Source: Apteryx mantelli (lineage: Eukaryota; Chordata; Aves; Apterygiformes; Apterygidae). Taken from it: a stretch of DNA of 64,000 nucleotides. Made by a program: the position numbers and the translations under genes. Positions 47,504-61,507 of the stretch are shown here, in pieces. Each line of letters opens with the position of its first letter. Positions within the stretch are counted from its first letter, which is position 1. The stretch covers positions 64,755,268-64,819,267 of the forward strand of contig NC_089981.1 in NCBI RefSeq assembly GCF_036417845.1, written 5' to 3'. The notes below the pieces were generated by a model. It saw nothing but the letters and a program-made list of their open reading frames with translations, had not been told where the DNA came from and did not search any database.

Positions 47504-50104
47504 GTATGGTGGGAAGGGAGGGAAACTGAGACATTCACTCCACCACAGAAGAGGGAGGTGGTCCCAGGCATTGCTGAGACTGCAGAGTTTCCATATGATA
47601 TAATAGGAGACAGGGGAGGGTGAATGAAATACGCTTGACCTTCCATCCCTTTTCTGTGCCTCCTCTTCCCTCCTGCCCAGCTGTGGTCCTTCCAAACCAA
47701 CCTGGATGTGAACTCAGGCTTTGGGGGGGTAGGAAGCTTTGCCAGATTATTAGTCTGAGTAGTGACTAAATCTAGGCACCTGGCCTAGCTGATCTTCTCG
47801 CCTCTGCTAGTGGCCCTGATATGCTGGTAATGTGGCTATCAGGGGAGTGGGGCCTAGAAAAGAAAAGTTTTGCACTCTGAAGCTGTTCATAAGGCCCATT
47901 TGAAGAGCAGATGCCTCTGCCTAGGGAAGGCATCTCCTTAGGGATGTTTGCATCTTGAAGGGAAAGCTCCACCATTAGAGAGGTTCTCACATTGTCCTGT
48001 CAGTCTTGTTTGTGGCCATGGACGCAATACAGACTGCACGACAAGGCTGGACAGTGCACTTGGATATTGAGCCAATTCCATGTTCCTCCTTTTCCAGCTC
48101 CACCACCCCTTTTCTTTAAGATACAGCTTCTTTAAAGATAAAAATATTAGGCACTGAAGAAGATATCTAGTTTCTGTCAATCTTACAAAGGATCAGAAAT
48201 TCCTCAGGTGATTCTGAAAACCTCAGTGCTGGGATCCCAGAATAAACAGCAAAGCATTTTCTGACAATCCCCAAAGATGGATGTGTGTGGAAATATGCTT
48301 GGACACCAAACATGGAAAAACATAGACAGACTTGCACAAACATATAATATACAACAAAAGTGTACAGGTGATTTGTAGTGCATTGCTCCTACATGTACAG
48401 TTCAGGTATGATATATGTGTCTCTGTCCTGGCTGGCAAAGGTATGCTGTAGATGTGCACACACACAGGTACAACAACATAGCCAAAAGCAGGAGTGCATC
48501 TAGGCAAGCTCCAATGTCTGTGGATGTTTGGATGTACTTACACAAGCAGGCCCCGTGTGAGAACACGTCTGGACGCAGGCACTCCCTATATTTCCTGCAC
48601 TCTCTAGCTGAAACAAAGGACAGGATCATTCACCCTGGAGTGGAAAGTTTACTGAGTTTACCCAACATTCCCTTGGCTCCTGTGAAATGAATGAAAAGCA
48701 CATATAAGGAGAGCACTTATTTTATTTTTTGTTCATTAACTGGGTAAGTCACACCTGATTACACTCCACTGCTGGGGGTGTTCAACTCTGGAGTGGACCG
48801 AGCAATACAGAGAGCAGTTCAGCCCAGGTCTCTGCAGAATTGACTATTTCTAGCTTAATTTCTTGGATTCCGAATGTCTCTCCTTGCTATTATCCACCTG
48901 TGGAAATAAGTACTTCTGTATTGCCCCAGAGGGAGCCTGTCTCATTCTCTAGCTCTTCTGCTTTTATTATGCCATGTGGAAAGCCTGTCCATCTCTAGGG
49001 CATTGGCCTGTACTCTGGCAGGGTTTCTGTGGTTTGTCATTGATGAATTTCCTGTGATTGAATGTGAACTTTTACTTGCACTTCTGACTGTCAGCACTGA
49101 CTCTGTCCCTCCTCCAGCACTTGGATCCATTCCCAGTGCTTCTCTTTGGCACATTCAGGTGCTAAAGGAGGAACAGGGTAGTATACCGAAGCAAAGCCCT
49201 AGGGACTCCTTTTTTTAGGAAGAGACTAAGTTAACTCCTCATGAGAGCAATACTAGAGCTTCTGTGTGGTGGAGCAGAAGATAGACTTAACCTGGAGAGA
49301 CAGGAAAAAGACCCAGGAAGTTCAAAAAGTTTTCGGAAGTATTCAAAAGAAAATGACACAGTGGGGCAGTAACTAGAGCCTGTATCAGACTGGGTGATAC
49401 ATCAGCCAATTTCCCAGAAAGGGAGATTGCCTTCCCTCAGCTCCCCATCCCCAGGACAGCCATTCTCCCTGTGGTTCCCTAATTGATTGCCTGTTAACAT
49501 GTAGCAGATGCAGGGAAGGAGTAAGTGGAGATTTTTCTCACCCTGTAATCAGCTTGGGCTGGTGGCTGAGGCACCAAAATGCTTTTATTTGTGGGAGTGG
49601 GAGAGTCTGGTGTGCTGTGGCTGGGGGTGAGAAATGCTGACTACAGAGCTGAAGGCTAGGCCTGGGAGGAGTGGGCAGAAAATAGGGCTATAGAGCTTGA
49701 GTCAAGAAAATGCGCAGTTCCCAGGGCTCTGCTGTGCATGCTGACGCAAGAGGGGGAGTTCTCGGGTCTGAGCATGGCCTTGGGTATGCTGGAGAAGAGT
49801 TTATGTATCATACGTAAGAGACAGAGTGGAAATTATATTTCCAAAAGGTATTCATCCTGCAGCTCTATTACATCCAGTAGCTGGGTTAAGCATCTAGCTT
49901 TAGTGAGAAAATCTTCATCCAGGCTGCCTAATGCATATGTATGTGTGTGCAGAAAGCATACAGATATGTGTGATATATATATAGTTGCATGCCCTGCTTG
50001 TACTAAAAAGTTTTTTCCATGGTTCTGGTACTTGGGAATGGTGTTGACTGCCTGGTTTGAGCACAGAAATGGATCTGGGACCCCAGATTTCCCAGGTGCT
50101 CAGG

Positions 50105-50225
50105 AGATGTGCTAGCTAAATCCCATCCCCATTAGGGCCTGTGACCTCTGTGCTCTTGGACAAGCTGCTTCACTTATCTGTCCTTGAGTATTGAAATCTG
50201 CAAAACCAATGACTATTAAAAAGAG
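50105..50225 (+). mobile_element. MIR-like SINE core fragment
   Basis: 'gcctgtgacctctgtgctct', 'tggacaagctgcttcactta' and 'tctgtccttgag' follow the MIR core phrase (ctgtgtgaccttgggcaagt, cacttaacctctctgtgcct, cag). The 3' end is diverged. It is an old insertion in intron 2. Confidence 0.5.
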
Positions 50226-51464
50226 TACTTAATCTGCTTGATCTACACTTGGTAACTAATAAGTAACAGGTGTGCATGCTGCTGTAAAATGGGTCTCACT
50301 CCTTCCTGGATAAGAAGTCTACTGCAGCCCGATCTAGGTAGCTCTGATTATGAAGCAGAGTTTCAAGTGGAGCCTTCCCCTTCCCTCCATGTTCCCAGTG
50401 ACCCCAGTCTACCTATTACTAATGTCTGTAAACCTGCATGACTTGAAGCAGGAGGATCTTGCAGTAGACTCTCCTCTGCCCATGCTCCAGCCACAACAGC
50501 GAGAAGGGCAGACATCCATGCTGCAGGACTTTTTGAGTTAAAGTGTAACAGAGCCTCTGGCAGACCCTCTGCAACTCACTTCCCCCCTTAGTCAGGTAAG
50601 GCCAGGCTGCCTTCCTGGACACCATGAGGGCCATTGCTTTTAAGTGGTGAAAAGGAGATAGCCTGAAAGCTAGTAGGGACATGGCTGGTTATCTATGAGG
50701 TCAGTACTAGAGCTAGGAGGCGAGTTTCCATCAGTAGAATTTTTCCAAGGGAAAATAAAGCCTTTATCTAGTCAGATATCCCTCAGGAAAATGTTGATAG
50801 GAAAAAAAAAAAGTTAGGAAAATCCAAACTATTCATTAACTTCAAGATGAATTGGGTTTATTAGGTTTGCTGAACCAAGTCTGGATTGCACAATGCATCC
50901 TAACCTGCCCATCAGGTTACGGGGAGTCAACCTGTGACCTCTCTTCTCTTGTGTTGCATGACCTGAAGCAAGGGCAGAAACCTAGAAACCTGTGTCATTT
51001 CCCCTTCGCAGCACTGGCAGTGCTTGAGATAGAAAGGCAAAGACTGGAGACGAGGGCATTACAGCACAAGCCACTGGTCTGTAGGTCTTTCTTTCTAAAT
51101 ATGGTGTTTGAACCCCAGAGCTGGACTTCCTGCATTTTGAGACACAGTCAGAAATTCTAAACTGATCTGAAGCACTTCCTGTCAAGTAGCTTGTCTGACA
51201 AAATTTTGATGCTTTTTCTTTATCATCACATTGCTTTGTGGGAACTGTGCTTTGGGTCCCCATTATATTCTAGTGGGACTCTGCATTTTCCTCTCGTGAT
51301 GCAGTTGTCCTCTGTAAGAACGTGTGCCATGGGCATCATCTGACTTTGAGCATTGTGGAGGGTGCAATCTAGCCAAGATAGGAGAGAATCCGAGTTTCAG
51401 GCACCTACAAATATGCTGATATTGGTGTTTAAGATGGATCTGATTTGAAACAAAGAATTTTATA

Positions 51465-51482
51465 TTCATTTAATTAAATGAA
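51465..51482. repeat. 18-base perfect palindrome with TAATTA core
   Basis: TTCATTTAATTAAATGAA equals its own reverse complement. The TAATTA centre is a homeodomain dimer-type core. In AT-rich DNA one such palindrome per window is not very surprising. Confidence 0.8.
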
Positions 51483-53664
51483 ATGAAATAGATCTGTTAC
51501 AGGAAAGATGATGTGTTTTGACATTTCTGAATTAAAGTGTTTTGAATTTCCATTCCATTCCATGGAAATCCTAACTAAGCCTTTCATCCAAATTTGGGAC
51601 AAAGGCAAATGCTGAAAAGCTTGGTTTTTTTAATGGGATAGAAATTCTTAATCTAACTTCACTCTATTCATTCTTCTAATAGTTTGTTCAGTAGAGAGAA
51701 CATTATATATCATCTTTTGTTCACCAGTTGTCGCAACTGGTAGGTACTCTTGCCTTTTCTGAATATTAAAATAGTAACAGTGATATGTAACCACGAGCCC
51801 TTTATTATTCAACATATTCATAATGACGACTACCCTGGCTGTATTATTCATCTTCAAATAGTGAAAATTAAGGCTATTTCTAAAATGTCCCACTAATATA
51901 AAATAAAATCTGAAAGCTCAGCAAAATAAATCTGAATTAACATTTCCTTTTCTGATCTTTGTGAATCAACTCACCATGTACTTTGAACACATACCTGTAA
52001 GTCCATTAGGTGATACAACAGGAATTGCAAGAATTGATATAGGGGAGAGCCAGACAGAGAAACTTTTACCATAATCTTCTTGAGTGAGCAGGTCATGAAT
52101 CAGGCAAAATTCTGCAAGCACATTCCAGAGCAATGTGCCCGCATCTGTGGATCCCCTGCTTGAGACTTCTAAGCATCAAACCCAATGAGCACAGCTACGC
52201 AATTGCTGTGCCAGGATGTGTTCCCTTCTACAGGAGCAGCAAAGGGCCTGTGAGATGCCAGAGGGGGGTTCTGTGTCCCTACCTTAGCAGGCCATGGCAG
52301 TCACACACAGTCCTGTCCCTCTGTCCTTCTCAGAAATGTGCCTGGAAGTTCTCAGGTGAGAGTTCACAGCTGAAAAACAAGAGATGTTCTGAGCTTCCCA
52401 AAAACTTTTGAGGCATAACCAGAAAACGTGCAATATTCCTAGGAGCTGGTGCCTGAGCACTGTCTGCTATCACAGCTCCAGCACTTGGAGTCAGAAAACC
52501 ATCTCCAGTGCAACTCAGTTCTTTTAGCCTTGCATTTTCTTTTTTTTCTCAGTGTATCTGTACAGAGAGCTCTGTGCAGAAGGATCTTTTCTGTGAAACT
52601 TCAGTAAATAAGTATTTCTTTGTCAGAATCCCCATAGTTTCTGTGAGAAAGAGATGCATGCTGCCAGTGGAGAGCCCCTGGGCCCGTCTCCTGCATCCAT
52701 GTGCAGGCAGGATGCTGACCTGAGTGGGTTCTGCAAAATGTCAGAGCCCTCTTGGATGGCAGGCTTGCCATCCTGAGAAGACAAAAGATGTCGTTGTTAC
52801 ACTTGTAGCTACCCCCTTCCCTCTGATAGTGTCATGAGTACTGAAGCCTTGGTCATCTCATTTCAGTTTTTCTTACTGTGTAAGCCATATGAAGTGTAAT
52901 TTTGGTTAATCCAAGCACTAGTGCTTATCTCACCTGCTTTCTTGAAGTCTCATTTTCCCCCAAGTGATATATATGTGTACTAGTTTGTTTCAAAAATAGG
53001 AGACTCTGCTGATGCTTGTATATCTATGCTTAGGCATTTAGATCAGGGACATGGCCCTGGGAACCATAGGACAGCCCTGCTGAATATCAGGCCACTTATT
53101 AAAGTGTCTAAATACACATTTACAGGTCCAATATTTGAATCCCTTCTTTGAAAATTGTGGCCTAAAAAACAGTCCCCGCACCTTACTCAGTTCACTAAGG
53201 AGATCTTCCTTTGATTTTTATAAAATACCTGTCCTCACACCAGGTCACAGATTATGTGATGCCTCAGCTAGAAGGGCTAATTTATGCAGAAGATAACAGA
53301 GAATTCCCTGTTTGTGTATTATCTATGTTCCCACTGTTCCGCTGCAGGTGCCTGGTACCTGCTGAGGCAGAGGCACTGCTGATCTGTGTTCACCAAGGGC
53401 CTTGGGACAGTTTTCTGGTCCCTTTTCAGTGGAATGCCCAAATGACCAGTTTATCTTTGGAACAGGAGATAAAAAGGATTCAGGACAAAAGCTTTTGGGC
53501 CCTGAAATGAAGAGGTCCTCAGAGCTAGTGGGTTGTTGAAAAGTCAGCTCTTTCTCTTGCAGACTGTCCCAATCATGCAGAATAGCCGTACCGCAGAGGC
53601 AGTATCACACTGACTGCCTGATGAGAGCTTCCTGAACCTGTAGTGTTTTGCAAGTATTTCTTGT

Positions 53665-53683
53665 AAAAAAAAAAAAAAAAAAA
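53665..53683. repeat. Poly-A tract (19 A)
   Basis: Nineteen A residues follow AAGTATTTCTTGT in intron 2. No retroposed body is visible. Confidence 0.8.
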
Positions 53684-54711
53684 TTGGAAGGTGAGGGAAG
53701 AGTGTAGTAAGTGCTACAAAAAACAGGATAAAAGGAAGCAAGTGTATGAGCTGAAAAGGCTATGAGATGGATTTTCCTGGGAATTCCTGCGCTCAACCAT
53801 CAAATCCCAGGGGACAGGCAGAGAGTGGCACCGCACTGCTGATCACAACAGCAGTGTATTTTGTCAAATCACAGGGCTGAAAGAGGTGATTTTCTGTCTT
53901 GAATTAAAGGAATATGGCACTTAATAGGCAGATATACCCAAACTCAGGCTTTTCCCTGAAATTCCAGAAAAACTTCAATCATTGGCCCTGTGCTCGAGTC
54001 ACCCAAAGAAACAGGAGAGGTCTGCGTGAAGCAGTGCAGAGCAGGACAGAGATGCAAAGAAAATGGAGAGGAGAGGAAAAGAACGGTGAAAAGAGATGAG
54101 GAATCTAGAAAGAGAGGAGAGGGTTTCTTTTAGTCTTTGTTTGTTGGTGGTGTTTGTTTTTTTTCCAGAAAACAGAGGCTGGAAAGGTTTTAGCTTTAAA
54201 GAATTTCCTGGCTACTTCTGTCTGATCTTTCCTGAGTTTCCCTGGATAAGCCTGACAAGCATTTATAGAAGGACAGGATCCATAAGTAAGCTGAGAGCAG
54301 CATGTGCTGCTTTCAGTGCAGTACAAATTCTGAGCTCCTCTCCTCTGAGGGGATCGTCTGTACCATAAACAGGAGCTGTGTGGAACGTTACTATGTTCCC
54401 CAAGCTCGTGGAGGCATTCTCCTCTTTCCATGGTGAACATGGGGTCTCTTGGATGACCAAGCTCTGGTGTGCAGTTTTCAGATGCTCCTATTATGTGTGC
54501 ACTGGAAATTATGTTCCAAACTATTTAGCAGTCAAAGGTACCCATTTTACAGAAAACAGGGTAATTTTGCAGCTCTTCAGCATAAAAAACATGATCTGTC
54601 ACTTTAATAGTCCTTGGCTGCTCCTTAGTATCTCTCATCTAAAGGTTTTAAAGTGCAGTTAGACCTTAATGAATCAAGACTCATGATCTCCATAGAAGGT
54701 AGGTTTGGTGC

Positions 54712-54835
54712 TCATTTCATTTTGCAGAAAGGAAAACTAAGACACAGAGAGGAAGTGATTTGCCCTCCAAGGCCACATATGAAGGCTTAGAACAAATCCA
54801 GACCCTGATCTTTTCACCAGCCACTCTGCCTCTTG
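54712..54835 (-). mobile_element. MIR SINE, reverse orientation
   Basis: On the plus strand 'tcatttcattttgcagaaag', 'gaaaactaagacacagagag', 'gaagtgatttgccctccaag', 'gccacatatgaaggcttaga', 'acaaatccagaccctgatct' and 'ccagccactctgcctct' match the reverse complement of MIR in order (ccattttacagatgaggaaa, ctgaggcacagagaggttaa, gtgacttgcccaaggtcaca, and so on). This is the best SINE match in the window. Confidence 0.72.
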
Positions 54836-56824
54836 TTTTTTTCAAGTCACTTTTTACCTAAAATCTTGTGCAATGACATCAGTGAGGTCCAGGCAGGTTT
54901 TTTAGATCAGACATAAATATTGTCTAAAGCGAGGAAAGCACTTTTAATAAGCAACAGTTCAGAGCAAGGCCTCGTCCATTAGATTATCCTGTCTTTTGCC
55001 CTTTTCCTCTGGACCACGTAATCTGTGGTTGACAACAGAGAGACTTGCCTCAAATTTATCCTCACGTACAGGCTCGTCCATGTGAACCCCTGTGTGCACA
55101 CACCCTTCTGCAGGGACTTGCAGCACCCTCAGCTGCCGCAGAGAAGGGGAGGCTCTCTCTGAGCCCCCCTTGCTGGCAGCCGGGCTGGCAGTGTGACCGC
55201 CAGCCGCTGGGAGGCTGCTGGAATTTCGATGAGTTAATCTCATCACTTTATCACAGGGCACTTACAGAAATTACAGGGAGCTATGAGCAGCTTGCTGTGC
55301 TGGCAAGCGGCCCCAGGACCCATAAAAGAAATTGAGAGACCAAAAAAAAAAAACAAACAGTCAGAGAACTTCGCTAAAGTTTTGGAGACAAGTTCTGCTT
55401 GGGTAATGCTGATTATGCCTTCCCTGGTGACGGCCCTGTTTCCTGCAAAAATGACAGGCACTGCCTCCAGCCATAGCTCTCAGTCCATGCCACACAGAGC
55501 ATGTTTTGGATCCTGATATAAAACTCCATTTACTTTGGCAGCATTATCTTGGGATGATTTACTGTGAAGAGGGTGCATTGGGCCTCACCTCTTTGCACCT
55601 GTAAAAAGGGCTGTAAGACACAATGCTGGGCTCTGACTGGACACGGTGTATGGAAGGGGCGCACAAGGCTGTGCACAGTGGGAAGGCAATAAGGCATGCT
55701 GAAAGGGACATCCCACCAATGCTGGGTGTATTCTTTTCACCTGTGCTTTTACCACCTGTCCTGTGGCACTACGTGGTGGCTACTGTTTTGCCACACAGGA
55801 AGGGGAGCTTGCCCAGTGCCCACCCTCCTCTGGCTCTGCTGCTGTAACAGTCGTGATACAAGTGCAGAAGTGCCTGTGACTGCTGCATATTCAAGCTGTA
55901 CATACACTGTGTATACACTGCCCTGTACCTAGTCTAACACTATCACAGTTCAGTTGTGATGTCTAGGCTCTGCAGACCATATCCAGTACTTTGCTTGTCA
56001 AGCAGGGCCTTGGGCTGGAGGCACAGGGAAGCTGGGGGATCTGTTTGACACAGTGTAGAAGGACTTCATGCTGTCAGATGGGGGCTCTTATTGCCTCCAG
56101 TTGCAGTAAGGGTTGTTGCTTTTGGTGTAGTGAGTCTGTGTTATGGGGCAGCTTTTTGGTCTTGGGAACACAAAACATGAAATCTTACAGTTCTCTAGAA
56201 CTCTGGGCCTGGTTTTGGCAGGTGAAAGGCAAGCATTGAAACAAAGGCAAAACTCTCCAAAGTAAGACCCTGTTCTAATTTTATCTCAATTATGTTCCTC
56301 TTCTGTTCCTTCCTGTGTGGGGCACAGCAAGTGTCAGATCCTGAGGTCAGGGACCTGTACTCACAGGTCTGCAGTGTGCTCAAGCTCTGTGTCTAGAGCA
56401 GGAGTTTACTACCTTGAGATCAAGCCTGAATCTCAATTTTCAGCTCTCTGAGAACCTTGATACATTGCTGCCTATTGAAATTCAGTTCCTGCACAATGAC
56501 GAAATATAGTCTGAATGGAAGCAACTTGTGCAGCACATTCTGCTCCTGCAAACGAACTGCATTTTGGGGGCAGAGGAGCAATGGTGAGGAACGTGATGGC
56601 TGTGTGGCAAGTTGAGGGTCTGACAAGACAAGAGGCGAGGTGGAAGGGTTGCACCTAGCAGGCAGACCACCTTTTATGCTTTGGGGTTTGTGTGCTCCTG
56701 GGATTTCACCCAGAAGGGGCCAGCCATGGTGTGAAAAATCAGCTGGTACTTCCTTCCTTTTGAATCTCACTGCTCTATCTGTCTTTCCACTCAGATTCTC
56801 AATAGGCTTTACAAGTGCTCAGTT

Positions 56825-56985
56825 AGCCCCATGGTCTAATCATTACCCCCAGAGATGGTTATGTATTAGACATTGGTTCTTAGGCAGAGGAGTGAAGGGT
56901 CTTGCACAAGAACATAGAAATCCATTGCAGAAGTAGGAACAGAAGTCAAGACTGTTCTGCCCCTGTGCTACTAATCTGTAAGTTC
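56825..56985 (-). mobile_element. MIR-like SINE, reverse orientation
   Basis: 'ggcagaggagtgaagggtct', 'tgcacaagaacatagaaatc', 'cattgcagaagtaggaacag' and 'aagtcaagactgttctgccc' correspond in order to the reverse complement of amniote MIR copies (gcacagagaagtgaagtgac, ttgcccaaggtcacacagga, agtggcagagcaggaattga, acccaggtctcctgactccc). Divergence is high. Confidence 0.5.
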
Positions 56986-57102
56986 CCTTTCTGATCTCCT
57001 GATGACATACAAAGTCCAGAATGTGTGATCTCTTTGCTGTCATCTACAGTCCATCCTACTGCTCTGAATGAACTCTTGAATCTTAGTTTCCCACTGTAAA
57101 CC

Positions 57103-57120
57103 AAAAAAAAAAAAAAAAAA
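57103..57120. repeat. Poly-A tract (18 A) with GAAA tail
   Basis: Eighteen A residues are followed by GAAAAGAAAGAAAA, giving an A/G-rich stretch to about 57134. It may be the tail of an old retroposon, but none is recognisable upstream. Confidence 0.75.
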
Positions 57121-58228
57121 GAAAAGAAAGAAAACTTCCCATTCTTCTGAACTGACTGTTGAACTCAAAAGCACTTTTTGGAGCTGCCTGTTTTAACCAG
57201 TAGCCAGACTTCCTTAAATATATTGTCATTGTCAAAGCATTGAGCTTAAATTTCCAGTCTTGCTTTACAGCAAATGTTGAGTAATCCTCTTCAGAAACAT
57301 CATCTTCAGAGTGAATGGCAGGATGGAGACAGCCATCTCTCTTTTTTTTCTGGGACTAAATAATTATTGCATTACACTGTGGTCCAGTGGGATGACACTT
57401 ACATTCTTATATCGCACCCTTGCATCCATGTTTCAGTTACACTCTTTCCTTGTGGTTAAATATGGTGTGACAAGAAATAAATTTGGAATGCTTGTCTCCT
57501 TGTTGGGTCTTGGAGGCAGTGTTGTGAGGTGATTGTAAATGAAAGGGAATGAGGAAAGAGACACTGATGCTGCATGCAAAAGGCATGACAGGCAGGTGTG
57601 CCAGGACTAATAAAGTAAAACTGGAAAGGAAATTTGCATAGATGGCCTGTAAAATGAACCCAGGGTATCTTATACACCTATCTCAATCTAGAACCATTGA
57701 TTCCCTGCTGACTGTACTGTGTCAGATGGCAGGAGGAAGCAAAGGAAGAAATGTCATCTCCCAGGTCTCTGGTCCCCAAGCAAGGCAAGAAAGGACAAAT
57801 GACATCCATCCTGCAGACACAGGGCAAGACTGGCAGCAAGGGGAAAGCTGCTAGTATCTAAACTGCTCTGACTCGCAGCCCTGGACTGCAGGGAATGGGC
57901 CAGGTTATAAGCAATGCAGCACAAGGGGTGATGATGTGCTTGGAGGACACTGTGTGCCTGAAAGCCTAGTGTTGCAGTCAGCCGCTTGGATAGGTTTATC
58001 CCAGTACAAAAAATTGCTTTTGCTGAAATGTGTTCTAATAAGTAGTGACCCAGGCTCTCCAAGAGCCCTCCCCATCCAGCTATGGTCTCAGATTATGTGT
58101 GTGTGCAAATGGCTGAGCAAACACACATTTAGACAGGCTGCTGGTGGCTGGAATATCTGAGCACTGCCCATTACAGGCAGAGGAACCGCTAGTCCTCAGA
58201 TCGGGGGGAGAACACAGCTCCTGGGTGA

Positions 58229-58384
<156 letters not shown>

Positions 58385-60399
58385 TGAGAATCGCTCTGTG
58401 CCTCAGCAGGACCTGGGACTCTATGGCAAAGCCTTGCAGGACCTCCTCGAGTAGCTACACATCTGCCCTCTCTGGCTTCCCCAAGGCAGCTTTTTACAAG
58501 GTTTGTGAAGGAGTCAGGATGGGCAGTGACATACTGCCAAGACGGCAGTCAAGAGGGGAGGGTAGTTCTAGACGGCACCCTCATTACTTCTGGCACTTGC
58601 AAATTTGACAGATAAATGGAAAGTTGCTGTGCCAAAGTGACTTTCCTTTCCTAAAGGAGGCCCAGGCTAGGGGTGTTGCTGTCCTTGCCCCTTAGCTCAC
58701 TTAGAAGTGTTGGGGAGGAGAGACTCCTGCCTGCTTCTGACTGGGTTGGCCTGGCTTCTTAAGGGAAGGATGGAGTTACTGCAGCACTACGGCACAGTGT
58801 GCAGAAAAGGTCTGCCCAGTTTTCCACTCAGAAGATTTTCTGAAGATGGTGGGAAGCACAGGTTTGTCTGGGAGCTGTGGGTCCTCTGCCCTGCATGCTC
58901 AACTGTGTTGTGCTCAGTCTATTGATCTGTTTAGCATTCTCTGAGCAGTGCTCAGCTTCTTTCTCATGCTTCTTTTCCTCCCTCCCCACCCCCATTCCTT
59001 GTCCATTCAAGGTGAACCACATGGAATTCAGTGGCAATTACACACATTCTTATGGATTGACTTTAAAGCTTTGTTTCCCTGGGGTCCCTCTGGGAGAGGC
59101 AGAGGGAGGAGGGGGAAGGAAGGAGAAGCATTGCATGTAACCCTCTGCATTGCTGTACCTGGCAGAGCACGGTGGCCTCAGTTTAACCACAAGGAACAGC
59201 AGCTGGCTGTGGTCTGCACAAGTCCAGCATGCTGGAGCCAAGATGCCAGCACACAGCTCGCTTCCAGGTCACACCATCTTAGCAGCCAGTGATGAATTGC
59301 ATGATGTCACCTGAGCGTACATTGCTGTGTGCTGGGGCTCTCATTTCTTGAGAGGCAAGTTGATGGCAGCCAGTGTTGTTAAGAATGTAGATTAGATGTT
59401 AAACCCTGTCCTGTTCTTTGATGGATGTGTAGTATCTGTGGTTAAATTTCTTCCTGCCAGAGCTCACCAGTTACCAATGGGAGGAGAAGCAGATTGGTAT
59501 AGTCTGGCCCTCCCTGACCTTGGTGCAGTGGTGATGGAATCAGAGGATCCTGATCTACTGCTGGAAGGGAGGTGCCTATTTCTGGAGTAAGAGAGGGACC
59601 ACTGGAAACCTGTTTCACTGCATCTGTTCTGGGAGGGATATATCCCCTCATCCACGTGCCATTCCCTGCTAGTGACACTGGCTTTAGTGGGAGTGCAGGC
59701 TGGTAATGAGAGAGCCTGATCATATGGTTTGCATAGAACAACCCTGAAGGCATGATGTGGATCCAGTCACTCCACAGAGCATCAGCATGGGTCCAGGCTA
59801 GTTGTCTCCCTGTGTCTGTGCCGCCCTGCATCCAAGCTGTTGAGCATCTCAGAGCTGGTAGCTTGGGGAGCAGGGCCGCAGGAGCCCCTGCTAGGGTGTC
59901 TACCTGAGCCAGAACTGAGCGTGCTGACCAGCTGGGGCACCTCTGTGCTACTGATTCCAGGAGCGTGACAGAGTCCAGAGCAGGGTCAGATGGAGCATTT
60001 TGTGGCTTAGCCTCCATGTTGTGTGAAAACCATTAACTCTTTCCAGAGCAGAGGTAGGTTGGGAAGCAGTGTATGTTCATTCACACTATGCTGTGCCTGA
60101 GATATCACCCATCACAAACTGAAATTTGACTCTAAGGTTGCTTTAGTGCTGAAGTGTCTTTTGTTATTCTTATAGTGTCTGATTTGGCATCATTACAGCC
60201 ACTGGTGAAGGGTGGTTTGCTATTGATGTTAATCTATCTGTGATCCTGCCCATAACTTTTAGAGCTGTGGATTATACAGTATAAAGATTTATTTATAGTA
60301 ATGGGATATAAGAACACATGATAACATGAGGAGCAGAGGAGCCTGCACTAGCAATCTGCAGAATCTTGTGTCCTAACACGGAGTGGTCAAGTGATGTAG

Positions 60400-60545
60400 G
60401 ATTTTTTTATCATTCCTTTTCTCAGTTTCCCTAGCTGTGAAATGAGGCTCATACTGCATTGCTTTGCAAAAGGATTGCAAGGACTGATTAGTTAACTTTA
60501 TGTGAAGCTTGGTGGAAGTGTGCAAAGTATTAGTGTATGGAATTC
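60400..60545 (+). mobile_element. MIR SINE fragment
   Basis: 'ttctcagtttccctagctgt', 'gaaatgaggctcatactgca', then 'aaaggattgcaaggactgat' and 'tagttaactttatgtgaagc' follow the MIR 3' half (ctcagtttcctcatctgtaa, aatggggataatactacct, gggttgttgtgaggattaaa, tgagttaatacatgtaaagc). The orientation is plus. Confidence 0.62.
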
Positions 60546-61479
60546 AATCAATACACATCTTGAAAAGCAAAATCCAAAAAGAGACAAAAAATGGTTTTAT
60601 GGTCTTTGGTCTCCACAGAGGCAGGAGTTTCTGGAAAGAGCGAATCCATAATAGTTTGATTTTCTGCTCAGAAATGCAGAATTGACAAGGGATTTTGGAT
60701 TATAAAAGGTTCATTGGTCTCTTCCGTCTCTGATCTGTCATGCTATTAGCTCATCCATGCCCTTTCTCTGCCAGGGCAGGAGTGTTCCTTGCTGTACATT
60801 TCTAGTAGTTTGCCTGTTTTTAAAAGTCCCTGATGTCTTGGCTTCCCCAGAGAGACCATCCCGCAGTCCCCAAGCACTCACTAGGATGAGATGTGCCTTG
60901 ATACTCAAGCCATGATTTTTTTCCTTTCAATAGTTCCCCCTCCTACTTCCCTATCACCTCAGTTTACGTCTCCCTTCTTCTTTGGGTTTACCCTGACAGA
61001 AGTCTGTTAATCCATTTTTTTTCTCCTGCTTGTTTGCCAGGGGTTTGGGGGAAGAATTGTGTTGTGGTTAAATGAGATATCTAGAAACTGATTCCTCTCA
61101 TGCCCAGTCTCTCCGTGATATATTTGGCATGGGGCTGATAACTTATTGGGGACATTTCTGGGTAAAGACACTATCTTTCCTCTGAAAGAGTATGAGACTC
61201 CATCAGTACCTACTTAAGGGCTTTATGATTTCTTCTCAGTAAGGGAGGAAAGACTTTTTTAACTATTGTCCTTGTACAGGATGATGGGCATGTGGGGGTA
61301 AGTCTGCTCTTTGGGAAGAAGGAGCAGTATTCAGAGATGGCAAAAACAGGTAGTAATGATTTCAAGCCTGTGCCTTGCTCCTGAAATGCTTGGCTTGATT
61401 CTGTGGGAGGAGACTCAGGCTGTCCCCTTGGGGAGTGCATATGAGGGTCACCACGTGTGTCCTCTCCTCCCCCCATGGC

Positions 61480-61507
61480 AAGAAAGGAAGAAAGAAAGGA
61501 AGGAAGG
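61480..61507. repeat. Purine (GAAA/GGAA) microsatellite
   Basis: A 28-base uninterrupted purine run made of GAAA and GGAA units. It sits next to a C-rich block, so it may be triplex-prone, but that is speculative. Confidence 0.75.

Noticed and set aside
47071..47529. Exon 2 as a complete 152-codon gene ending at 47527
   Set aside because: The frame starts in the intron and ends by reading through a good donor site. Splicing to 58251 restores the second zinc finger exactly.
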